DNA of 64,000 nucleotides, taken from NCBI GenBank assembly GCA_034687125.1, contig JAQGBZ010000303.1, positions 1 to 64,000 of the forward strand, read 5' to 3'. The DNA comes from Neelides folsomi. Its lineage: Eukaryota > Arthropoda > Collembola > Neelipleona > Neelidae. The notes below the pieces were generated by a model. That model was not told where the DNA came from. It was given only the letters and a program-made list of their open reading frames with translations, and made no database searches. Numbering within the stretch: the first letter of the stretch is position 1; every line of letters begins with the position of its first letter. Shown one piece after another: positions 48,583 to 59,718 of the stretch. The translations under genes and the position numbers were made by a program.

Positions 48583-51500
48583 TGTAAAATGTTATTTAAG
48601 ATGTCAATGTTGGTTGTTGGAGAATTTATGTCAATTTCGACAGCCACATGATTAAGACTTAGTTTTTATAATGTTAATTTATTATAATTAAATCGAACCG
48701 AAAAAATTAACGTCTTTTGTGTAATAAAATCAAAAATATAATGAACTTTTGCAAAAAGTTTTGATTTTCTCTTGCTCCTTCTCCTTTCTCCTGTTCTCCT
48801 TCAGACTTCCTCTTTTCATTCGCAAATAAAATTATGGTTCCTGTTGCGCACAATATAGATCATACCAGTTTTTAATTTCTCAATCTTCACTAATTCAAAA
48901 CTTCAGCATTCTCCTCAATCCAATCGTTTATTAATTACTTTTACATATATATCGCTATGTATAAATACATAATAAATTTATTATAATGAATTGCTATTTC
49001 ATAATATCATATCAGTTCTTCATATTATTATAATGAATTTCATGCCGTGCCCATATTGCAAGTCTCACAAATATTTTTAATGTTTTTCATGGCATATTTA
49101 TGATTTTCGCAATTAAAGAACAAACGCTAGAGAAGACAAAGATTTATTTAAGAATGAACACAAAACATACCGACGCACATCAGAAATATCCTGTACTAAT
49201 TAAACTATTTAATTACATTTAGATGAATTTGAATAGGAGCAAATAATTATAGGTTATATTAATATACAGTCACGTTAATAAAAAATACCGATGGTAAATT
49301 ACATTTAAAACTGGATAAGAAAATAATGCCATTAATTTATATTTGAAAAACAAAAATATTTTGATGCCTTTGCTAATGATTAATTAACTAATATTAGAAC
49401 TATAAGATGTAAGGGTGTGTAAGGGATTAACATATAATTTGAGCAGACGGTACAGGCACAGACATCGTGCAGAGAAGTTAAAATTTCAATGTTAATTAAA
49501 AGAGATTCATCCTCAATCCTAAGAGATTCATTTACAAATGAATGAGCTAAAAATGATAATCCATTTCATAGAATTCATCTTGTGCTTTTACAACATTAAG
49601 TGAATAGCTTTGTATATTTAAAGCCTTTTTACAACATTGAATAAACATTCGTTAAATAAACTAATTCCATATCTTATAAACTTTCCTTTAACCATTTGCC
49701 TTAAACATATTTATTTATTCTTAATAACTTGTACTTACACTTTATCTCCTGCAAACCAAGCACTCTAATACTTATTTTTTTGTCCATTTAATGGAAACCA
49801 AAACTTAATTACATTCCACTCACATGTAATTAATTATCACTAAATTAATATATTTAAAATGTAATTACTTACAGTACTTTCTTAAAAGTTAAATATAATT
49901 AATTGTTTTTCGTAAGTGTAGTTTACATTCATTAGAGATCAGCATCTCTTTTCGTATTTCATTCATCATACTTGCCTACACAAAATTGAAAAGTTAATCT
50001 TAATAACTTTATCAATCTAGAAAAAGATATTCCATATGAATTCTTCAAGTTTACAATGTTTAGTTTTTATGTAGTATCCACACTCAAGTTTGATAGAGTT
50101 TACTGATAGGATGAGGATAGTCTTTCTCTAAAAGTATTCAAGAAGCTATTAAATAATCGTTATATTAAGTATTATTTTTAAAACTTCCTATTTTCCCATT
50201 TGATTTTACTTAAAATATAAATGCAATATATTCTGATCAAATATTTATATAAAGTACAAAGGTACAAAGATTAATACTTGTTAAGTAAATTTGTTGTTAA
50301 AACGCGACTTAAGATATTCTTATTGTTTTAATAGGACAAAAGGTCAAACAAAAATTAATTTTGAAAACGGTCAGGCAGTTGACATTACTTGAAAAGTTTC
50401 TATTTGGATATTATAATCTACAAATGTTCTAAATGTATTTGTATATTAATTTATACGAACTACTTTACAATGTTTGTATACTATAGGTAATATTTCGGGT
50501 GAAAAATTAGTTGTATTAAAAAGTACAAGTGTTAGAAAATCTATAATTCTAAAGATTAACGACATAATGTCATTATGAGAGAAGCTACAAAAAGCTCTGC
50601 AAATATTTTTCACTATATTTTACTTATAATTAAAATTACAAGTGTGGATCGAAATCGTAAAGCTTCTTTTGTTCAGCATTGAAAAATGTATTTTAATTGA
50701 AAAGCTGATTTGTCAAGCTTTCACCGTTTTCTCAGTTTTAAAATGTAACATAGGCTCGTTTCTGAAATTTAAGTGTAAATTCGAGTAGTGATTATATTGG
50801 GTATTGAATATTTATGGGCATTGAATTGCCCAAGTCAGAGCTAAACTATTCGTAAATTGGTGAATATCCTTATCGCAATCTTCAATGGATATTGTGCTAT
50901 AAAAATTACTCTCAAACACATTTGAGTTCAACTAGTAAAAAGAGTAGTAAAATTTGATTTTTTCATTTTTATCATAAAATGTATTTTTCTTGAGATCTTC
51001 TGTAATATTGTGTATTTGTGCTCCCGCTTTGTGCTTTCTTTTTTCAATGTTTTTTGAATGTTACTAATATTGAAAGCTGAAGAGAAAAATTCATTGTCAT
51101 TTTTTTAAAATTTAACCTAATAAATACTCGTAAAATATTAAAACAAATTACTTAAATATTCCATCCAGCTGGTTGATAAATAATAATAATCGTCTAAAAA
51201 ATTGTCTAATAAATGTTAACTACAAATATTTATTAAAGAGACTGCGGTCTCTGGTTCTATTGCATTGTCAGAGTCGCTCCCAACCGACTCAATAATATAA
51301 AATTGGAACGTCAACATAAAAAATAATCTCTTCCTCCTAATGCCTAGTTTTTGGACTCTCAGGTCATTTGGTTCACAAATACTAATAAACATTTTAATTA
51401 TTTAACCTTAAAATAAAAGTTACTAAAATGATATACAAATCACTAGCTTTCTGCTCAGCTTGACTTTTGTTCATGTTCACAAAGTACAAGTTGTTTAAAA

Positions 51501-52260
51501 TCATAAAAGATAACATTTACAAAACTTTAATTATAACTTCATAACAAAACATGGTAGGGTTAATTTAAATTAATATACTTGAAATACTTGAAAGCTTGAT
51601 TTAGTTAGTAGAGAATTGAATCTTATGCAGATTAAAATGAATCTACATTGAATGAGTATGAATCATATTGGTCAACTTTAAAAGTATACATTTTGAGATT
51701 TGAATTCCTTTGAGTTATCAAATGTGAACACGCATTGAAAGCAAAAGTTGAAAGTTGAACTTTTGTAATTTGAATATTTGAATTTTCCAGTGGATTTTTG
51801 AACGCTGAAAGAATCGAATGATTTTGAACAGTTGAGAAGAAGAAGCGCGAGAAAGGAAGAAGTTTAAAACACGACTCAACACCAAACTCAACACGGCACC
51901 ACACAATCACAACTATACCGAAACCAAAATCCTTTCTTTGAAATTAAAATTCTACATTCGTCTCATTAGCTGATAACTACATATCTCTTATGTTTACACT
52001 AAAATTAAATCTCCTTCCAACTTAAAATATCTCAACTTGGCAAGTGTCAATTTAGAAGGAGAATTTTGATATATCAATTTTGAAAAATAATGGCCGCGCA
52101 GGATTTTACAATTTCACTCGTATTAAACATACATTCATATGAATATATGCTCAAATCAGTCTGTCGAAATTCCCAAGTCTTCCCCATTCCTTCCAAATGT
52201 TGAACCTCAGACGAGTCTTCAAGTGTAAAAATTATATTTTTATGTACATAATACCATTAT
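48583..52260. other. AT-rich intergenic region
   Basis: No gene recognised. It starts with the promoter side of the zinc-finger gene and ends with the presumed 3' UTR of the Fas3-like gene, whose distal stop is at 52261-52263. Several minus-strand AATAAA hexamers occur (for example 51229-51234) and I cannot choose among them. The frame at 51632-51910 is a repetitive Phe/Ser/Asn run without similarity. Confidence 0.55.
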
Positions 52261-52829
52261 CTACTTCTTGGGACTCGGAGTCGCTGGTTTGTCTTTGACT
52301 CCATTCGTTTCCTCTCCTTGAGGGACGACTCCGATGATTTCCGCATATTCCGTCTTATCATCCGCACATCGGACCACTACGGGATTTCCAGCTTCTGGTG
52401 CTCCCCGGGCAAGATCAAGTTCGGCGTAAACAATATCATCTGGCTTTTTCTCTCCATCTTCACCTTCCTTCTCCTTTTCTCCCTATTGGTCAGTACAAGA
52501 GTTAAAATATGCCAATCTATAAATGAAAAATTACCTTTGCAGCTTCTTCATCAGCTGGTGCTGTCTTGTCTCTCTTTTTCACCAAGTTCTCATACAGGGC
52601 TGAAAGACGAGATGAGAGTCGGCGTGCAACTGGTTCCGGTTTTTCTTCTCCTCCACCACCATTGCTTTCACCATCCATCCTAGTTAGAAAACGTTTATTA
52701 AATAATACAATTTCATAAAATTGATTAAGATGAATGATTTAGTTAGTGTACTACATGATTAGTTGATTTAGTATAAATTATATTTAACTATTTTTTACCT
52801 TTCTTTTTCTGAAGATGTTCCATCGTCAC
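52261..52829 (-). CDS. Fas3: Fas3-like alternative C-terminus 2, tyrosine motifs
   Basis: Three exons, 52799-52829 (31 nt), 52535-52679 and 52261-52482, enter in phase 1 from the membrane exon at 57129 and stay in frame (phases 2, 0) to a TAG. The product is GDDGTSSEKER, then MDGESNGGGGEEKPEPVARR, then a Lys/Glu-rich stretch. DIVYAELDL (Tyr codon 52426-52428) follows, then DKTEYAEIIGV (Tyr codon 52345-52347). The first tyrosine fits the ITIM consensus and the second the ITSM consensus. The perfect phase match across a 31-nt microexon is strong support for a real alternative tail. Confidence 0.75.
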
Positions 52830-55800
52830 CTTATTTTTGAGAAAAGAGAAGGATATTAGTTTAGTTTATAAATCTTTTTATTACCTACAGTCTATAGTAC
52901 ACTAAATAATGAACATATAAAATTAGAATAATAGACAAATAAACTGTTTAATATGAAATACGATCTGATAATCTCTCTTTCTTGAATTTAAAGTTAACTA
53001 TAGGTACTAACTACGCATTGCTTAATAACAATAGAGAGCTCTGACTCTCGTGATAAATAATGTTTTTTTCTGTATTTTCCTAATTTATTTTGCACTAAAC
53101 TATGTAAATTGTAAAAAATTACAGATAAGATGATTTATGTTGTTTTGACTGTGTACCTATCTTCAATGTAAAATCTTCTATACACCTCTAACTGTATGTG
53201 TCTGTAAGTTGACTGGGTTAAAAGCCAATATCCAAACAATTTCAACGACAGCCTCGAAAGTATAAAAATAAGCGTAATTCTATGAAAAATCATGAATGCA
53301 TTAAATTAAAGTATCAAACTATTTCCAATGATGCTTTGAACTTAAAATATGAGAAATACATTGAAATTATAAGAATTAAGAGAAGAGTGTGAAAAATGCG
53401 ACTTGAAACATGTTTAAGAGACGAGAACATTTTGATATTTTAAATACATTTAGCTGCTTTATTGACTTAAAATTAAATAAATATGTAGAATCATTCAATG
53501 AAATAACAAAGATAAATACATCCACGTCTCCTCTCCTATGTCGTTTTTATCAGTTAGTTATTTTCGCACACATTTATTGATCTTAGATTTAATAGCTTTA
53601 GTAGTAGCTTGCTTTTTTGGAATCAATGGAATGTATTATCTATTTTATATTTTAGCGCATCCAGACAATATGTAAAAGTTATTAATTAACATATAATAAA
53701 TATTTAATTATCTGCAATATTTACTTTTGTGTATTTTCCGTAACACATTCCACAGACGCAGGATTCATTAAATTCTTAATTAAATAAGCATATAATATTG
53801 TAAAATAACTCTAATAGTAGTCAATTAATAGGTTATAAAAATTTTTAGAAGTCGGCATATAGGATGAGATTTGATACACTCAGGTACCGTCTATGGGTAC
53901 ATTTAAATACAGTAGTACGATTAATGCATTACAGATTTTAACTATGTTAGTTAAGTTAAAGGTGTATATTCTATGTACAGAGTTCATTGTCACCCTCATA
54001 GTGAAGCATCTTCGGTCGCGTGAGGTGAGTTCATCACTCTTCACAATTACAGATGGATTTCATTTCCATTGTTTCATCCGCTCCTCACGTTCCATTAATA
54101 AAGTATTCCCTTAATTAATAAGCCCTTCCTACACAAACTACACTTGTGTTGTATTGGAGTCTTACGCATATGAAAAAAAATTGTCTCATCTAATACATAT
54201 AGCGTAGCAGAGACTCTTCATCTTGCTTACAGGAATTTGGGAATTAACAACAATAGGTGTAGGTTGTATAAAATAATGTAAATATAAGTTACATCACTCT
54301 CATTGGCACAAGTACAAAAAGTAAATACGGTTATGGTACAATTGAAATAATGAAAAACTCCTCAACCCTTTTTAATTAAACCGATAATAGGAGTAGTGTA
54401 CAAACTACATTAAAATTGTTTCCCTTTACTACGAACTAGCCCCAGGAAGATTCATTTATACTCGCCAGCATTTTGCATATTTCCTGAGGTATTTTAAAGA
54501 GACACACAACAGAGAAGAGACGCTTCTTGTAACTTACATTATATAGTGTAATATTTTAATCTAATGACAACAGTATTCTTTAAGAGATCAGTTAACAAAA
54601 ACATCTGGGTTTGTTATTCTTATGCTCCGTCTGTTAAAACATCTTACACATATTGTTTACGCATTAAACTCAATTCATTTTTTACATCAGTTACATTTTA
54701 ATAAATTACAAACTTGACAAGATGCGACTTACCACAAACTGTGTCTTACATAAATAAAATCTAATTTTTTATCTCTTAACTAATTTTAAAATTGAATAAA
54801 TTGATATTGATCTGTCTCGGTCCTACATAAGATTTAATATATTATAATTAACTATATACGTATTTACATGAACAACAAACTGATCGTGAGTTTTAAATAT
54901 GAAAATATCGATTTTCAAATTTAAAATGTATAAACTCCTTTTTAATTTTTTGCTAAAAATCTAATTGTAATGTTACACAGTTAAATGTATCTTATTAGAT
55001 CTAATGGGATATGAAGAATTCATTGTAAACATTGTCTAAATTATATAAAATAAAAAAGTGGCACTATAAGGTGAAATTAGGGAAAGTTACCCGTTAGCTT
55101 CCAGTAATAATTTCTTATTAATAATAATTGGTACAATTATATGTTATTAATTTTCTTCTTATTTTTTAAATAACCTCATTTGATATATTGTCAAGTTTGA
55201 ATGGAGTGTGAAAAAATGTAAAAAAAATGTAAAAAGCTTCGACGTGAAGCTCCACATTTGTAAATATAAAACTTAAGAGCAAACTCGTGTTTGTCATCTC
55301 TCACATGCAGGTGAACATTGAAAGGAAAGATTAAAACTCACTACAAGTCTGCTTGTTTTTAGCTAAGTGGTGGTTACAAATGTGCGGAGATACAGAAAAT
55401 TACATCTAAGGAATAATTATCATGCCAATTAGTTTGGATAAAATGAAAGCAAAGAGGATTTAAAAATCAGTCAAAAAATCTTTACATGTCTTTTACTCTA
55501 ATTTGAAAGAATAAGAGTATGTGGGCTTATTGTAAAGATATGTTAAAACAAGTTAGTTAAAAGTTTTAAAATTGTTATAAAGATAAAAAAATTGTTCCTT
55601 ATTTCACTCCTCACTTCTTGTCAATAATTTCGTAAGTAATGGAGTAAGTAGGTAGTAAATAATGTTGGTTAAAATTAGAATTGAGTTGCGAAGAATTTTA
55701 AAATGAAAATTTACGGTAAGTAGGACAAAATTGATTTTTAAACAGGTGAGTCTTTGACTGATCTTCCATTAATAATGAGCGGTTCGTCGAGTGGCGGAGG

Positions 55801-58800
55801 GGGGACTGTTGGAGCAGGAGGTGGGATATTTGAGTTCCCATTTTGTTTCCCGATCGGAGGAGTTTGAGTGGAATTTGTAAATCCGTCCCCATCATTTGCC
55901 GGGTTCTCGTTTCCTTCTCCCAGATCAGACGCTGGGCCTTCAAATTGTTTCGTCGAATGGCTGTCCGTCTCGCCTCGCCCTTTAAATTAATGGATAATTG
56001 AGAAAAACTCTCCCAACTCAAATGTCAGATCCTTTTTATATTGAAGGACTTATTGAGTTCATATATATTGATATAGTAGACAAAAGACAATAGAGGCAGT
56101 ATCTGGATATATAAATTCAAGATTCACATTTTGACCAAAAGGATTGCCTGATATACTTATTATGTATAATATACATGTAAAGTTTATTAAACATGTTGAT
56201 AATTATTCCAAGAGGTTCACGATTTGGCTCATATAATTTACAATATACACACACAAAGCAATGTACATTGTGTTGTTTCAAAAAATTAAAAATCCAAGAG
56301 TTTTTCTCAATCATTTACATACAGTTTGGGCTGAGGGTATTTAAAATACGCGGAGGTTATTCTCCTGAATTTTTATGTTCACAAATTCCCACTCACTAAA
56401 TAAGCATTTGGTATTCCAGCGAACAACAGGTTTTCTTAAGAACTATTCAACTCCTTATTAACATCAAACTCGTTGCGGAATATTAAGGAGGGATGAACAA
56501 TACAGGTAAAAATATTAACAAACTACGAATACAACCATCATGTAAAGTCGACGTGGAGGTGAACTTCAATCGAACCAATCACCAAAATAAATAAATAAAT
56601 AATTCGAATATGTCAAAAGAAAAAAACGACCGTTATTATAAATAATACAAACTCAACTTGTAAAAATAAATATACAAGTAACTCAGTATATGTACAATTT
56701 CGTAAGTAATGTAAAAAAATATCAAAAAGTAAATCTCGTTCGTTCCTGGATGTTTCAAGTCAAAGAACTCAAATTGATCTCTATAATGAATGTCAATTAT
56801 GAGGTTGAAAGTTTATGAATATCAAATTATAAGATAAGAGGCAATCTTTGGTCAACATGCAAATCAAAAAAAAGTAGAAAGGAGGTAAAATAGTGTAGGA
56901 AAGAGAGAAAGGCGAATTTTTGGAGGAATTCCAATTAAACTCATGAGCGTGCTCGCACTGTGAAAATTCATGTGATGCAGTCGAGGGTATATTTTATATG
57001 GTGATTAATGGCTTAAAGAGAGACAATAACATGTGTAAGACCCGAATGGCCATTGGATTAAATAAATGTGACAGTGTGTTTTCCCGTCTGTTTCAACTAC
57101 TAGAGATATTCTGCCTGCTCTGTCTTACCTTTGAAGCATAGGAGCCCACGGGATCGTGCGTAAACAACGCCAACTGCCACAATGATCAAACAAGCTGGGA
57201 TGCCAAGGACAAGACCAACGATTCCACCGGCACTCAATCCACCTAAAAATACAATAATCACATAGTAAAATATTGCAAAACAGGAAGTTCCATTTTTTTA
57301 AATTTTTTCCTTTTTGTACCTGAGCCAGGATCTGTTGAAGAAATTTTGATTTCAAAGTTTCCACTTCCATACTGGTTATCGACTGTAAGTTTGTAGGCTC
57401 GGTTTAAGTCACCGTCGGCAACGCTCACAATGATCAGACTTGCCTCGTAGACTCCAGGCTAATAAAAATTAACATTAATGGATTTTTCTTTCTCAGCATG
57501 GTGTAATTCATTGTTCAAGATCATTTTTTTCAACTCACTGTAATTTCACGGAGGTTTTGAGATTCAAATCGCTTGTCTGGAGATGTTCGACCTTCGTTGA
57601 TCCTCACACCATCAACATCCCAATAGACATTGGAAGGACGAGGATTTGCAGAAATATTGATTGAAAGCGGCTGGCGCATTCCAACTTCAGGAACGTAAAC
57701 CATCTTTGACGACGCTGAACTTCCATCTTCAGACCTCGGGGCGACTATTTGATTTAAATATGCAATTAAGTCTCTTTAAAAATGAAAATTCCCATCTAAT
57801 GTAAAATAATATGCATAAAATGTATTTGGCTTACATTTGAAATTAATTGTTTTTGCAATTTCCTTAGTCTCTTTTCTATCAGTGTCGGAAAGTGCCTCGT
57901 GAACCATCACACACTTAAGAGGCTTTCCATTATCTTTCCAGGTGAATTTTCTCTTGAGGATTTGGAATGTAAAATGTTGGCCATTGGACGTTGTTACATT
58001 CACCGGGCTAAGCCCTTCGGTGATGGGCTCATCTCCTAATAAATGGACATAATTCACGATAAGCACGAAACTCATTTTTCCACTTCATCAAAACATGAAT
58101 TACCCAAAAACCAATTGAATTTTGGTGGTGGTTGTCCGTTTGGTGCATAGCAATTGATTTCCGTGTCCCTCTGGTAGTCTCGTGTCTCTGTGAAATCCGA
58201 AAGCGTAGGCGGCTGGAATTGTGGTGGCCCAGGTTTTTCTATAAATTGGATTAAAAATCAATTTACATGTCGTGTCATTTCTAATTACCCTTCCATAATG
58301 ACACGCATAATTTTATTTACTTATAATAACGACACTGAATATACACACAAATACTTTTTAATATATACGACAATCAGGAGCTGATAGCGTGAGGGGTGAA
58401 GGATCTATACATTACTATGTACTTTAAAATCCTCTTTACTACACATAATCCTACAACCGCCCGAGAGCTCTGTAAAGCTCTTATCATGAGAGGAAGGAAA
58501 GAGGAACGAAACGGGAGGAGAGAAAGAATCGTGAAGTGTACACTTCCTCTCGCGCCCTACGGATGGCTGCATCCATAATCACCCGATTATAGTGGATATC
58601 TGAGAGTAAGTAATAAACCTAAGTATTGTAAGTATTGGATCCTCAGTTTTCCTCAGCCACCGATCGTCACTCTCAAACACTCCCACGACTCTTCTAACTC
58701 AGTCATCGGAGGGAAATAAGGGGCCATAAATTGTTGAAAGGTTGTTGAGGCGGAGCGCTCCCTCATTATGCGACTCACAATGTGGAGAGACCGAGAAGGG

Positions 58801-59718
58801 AAACAGTTAAATAACAAAAAAGCCTCCTCATTTCCCTGACGAGACCAACAATTCTCTCATCCTTCCCCCATCGACCCATCTTCCTTATTTTAAGAATGTA
58901 GAGTGATTGATTCTCGTTCAGATTATTGATTCATCTTGTTGGACAATAATGAGAAAATTCTTAACCTGGCTCGTGTTGCATGAAATGAAAGGGTTCTATT
59001 CATAAAATTAAAATGGAATCCATTAAGGACTTAAATGCCCCATCAATAGAAAAAGCATTACCAACAAGTTAAGCAATATTGCTATTAAAAAGGCCCTCAA
59101 TTAATTCATGTCTAGTCTACAATAATGAAACAAGATTGACTTGGAGCTATTTATGTAAGTTGTTGGTAGATAATAACTTGAGAGAAACTTGTCTGGGAAT
59201 TATTCGTACATGGTGGATAAAGAATTTAAAGGATTAAAAATGTAAATTCTTCCAATATCTTTAAATATATTGTAATAGTCGAGCAAGATGAATCGTCTTG
59301 AAGATTCCTAAGAAGCTTATACCATAGTTAGCAGATTATGATAAAAAAAACTTACTGAGGATACTGACATCAACATTTCCCCTGTAAAGCCCATTTGCCG
59401 TGATGAGAGTGCAGGACCACTTGGCATTGTCCTCTTCTTTCACATTCTTGATCCCCAGTCCACATTCTCCACGGTCAAGTCCTTGTCCCTTGTAAATATA
59501 TCCAGCTACTCCGGTTGGTTGTTCGTTCCGGACTCCAGCAGCAATTGAGATTACAAAAGGGCCTGAGCCTGGAACAGTCTTCTCCCACAAACACACGCTG
59601 ATCGGATTATTGAAGGAAGAACACGAGAGGTTTGCTGGGAAGCCAACCTTCGCCCCTACTACTGGATCGGTCACACCGGCCATACCAGGATTTTGGCAAT
59701 GTACCCATCTTGTCACTC
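52261..59718 (-). CDS. Fas3: Fasciclin-3-like Ig adhesion molecule (5' end missing)
   Basis: Homophilic cell-adhesion molecule of neurons and epithelia. Shared exons (minus) are 59356-59718, 58104-58238, 57835-58035, 57539-57744, 57320-57458 and 57129-57242. Ig1 shows FPANLSCSSFNNPISVCLWE, GQGLDRGECGLGIKNVKEED and AKWSCTL, with the extra cysteines characteristic of Fas3. Ig2 (exons 2-3) shows EINCYAPNGQPPPKFNWFL and KCVMVHEA. Ig3 lacks both core cysteines (SINISANPRPSNVYW; YKLTVDNQYGSGNFEIKI), as in Drosophila Fas3. The membrane exon reads GGIVGLVLGIPACLIIVAVG, then ARSRGLLCFKG. Two phase-1 continuations give about 465 or 517 residues beyond exon 1; Drosophila Fas3 is about 500. The signal-peptide exon is not found and probably lies above 59718 or outside the window. 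Confidence 0.88.
52830..55737. other. Fas3-like intron between alternative 3' ends
   Basis: AT-rich stretch that is intronic for the distal isoform and 3' UTR or flank for the proximal one. I see no further exon, though a small alternative exon would be hard to recognise here. Confidence 0.5.
55738..55979 (-). CDS. Fas3: Fas3-like alternative C-terminus 1, proline-rich
   Basis: Entered in phase 1 from the membrane exon at 57129, this 242-nt exon encodes an 80-residue tail. It begins GRGETDSHSTKQFEGPASDL, continues Asn/Gly/Asp-rich, then NIPPPAPTVPPPPLDEPLII and ends KDSPV at a TAA (55738-55740). The polyproline suits SH3 or EVH1 domains, and the final Ser-Pro-Val fits a class I PDZ ligand (S/T-x-V). 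The acceptor (TTTAAAG) has a weak pyrimidine tract, so use may be regulated. A longer frame overlaps it in a different reading frame, but only this one matches the splice phase. Confidence 0.72.
55980..57128. other. Fas3-like intron after the transmembrane exon
   Basis: About 1.15 kb, AT-rich, donor GTAAGA on the minus strand. No additional cytoplasmic exon recognised. Confidence 0.5.
57129..59718 (-). CDS. Fas3: Fas3-like common exons: Ig1-Ig3 and transmembrane segment
   Basis: These six exons total 1158 nt with junction phases 1, 1, 1, 0, 1 and 1. The first begins in phase 1 (..GA GTG ACA) after an acceptor TTTTATAG, so a coding exon must precede it. Ig2 is split within its C strand (FNWFLG-DEPITEG). 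The membrane exon ends AAA G|GTAAGA, so any downstream exon must enter in phase 1. Two different sets of exons do so. Confidence 0.88.
58239..59355. other. Fas3-like intron between Ig1 and Ig2
   Basis: A 1.1-kb intron (minus), donor GTAAGT and acceptor TTTATAG. Higher GC in the middle (58.4-58.9 kb) than the neighbouring introns, but no exon seen. Confidence 0.55.

Noticed and set aside
51632-51910. 92-codon minus-strand frame in AT-rich DNA
   Set aside because: Repetitive Phe/Asn/Ser sequence arising from TTTGAA-like repeats; no similarity.
52318-52683. 121-codon plus-strand frame rich in Phe/Leu/Ser
   Set aside because: It is antisense to the Fas3-like distal exons, which have clean splice sites and phase.
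55698-56021. 107-codon minus-strand frame over the Fas3-like proximal tail exon
   Set aside because: It is a shadow frame. The phase required by the membrane exon selects another frame, which gives the PPPAP-rich tail and stops at 55738.
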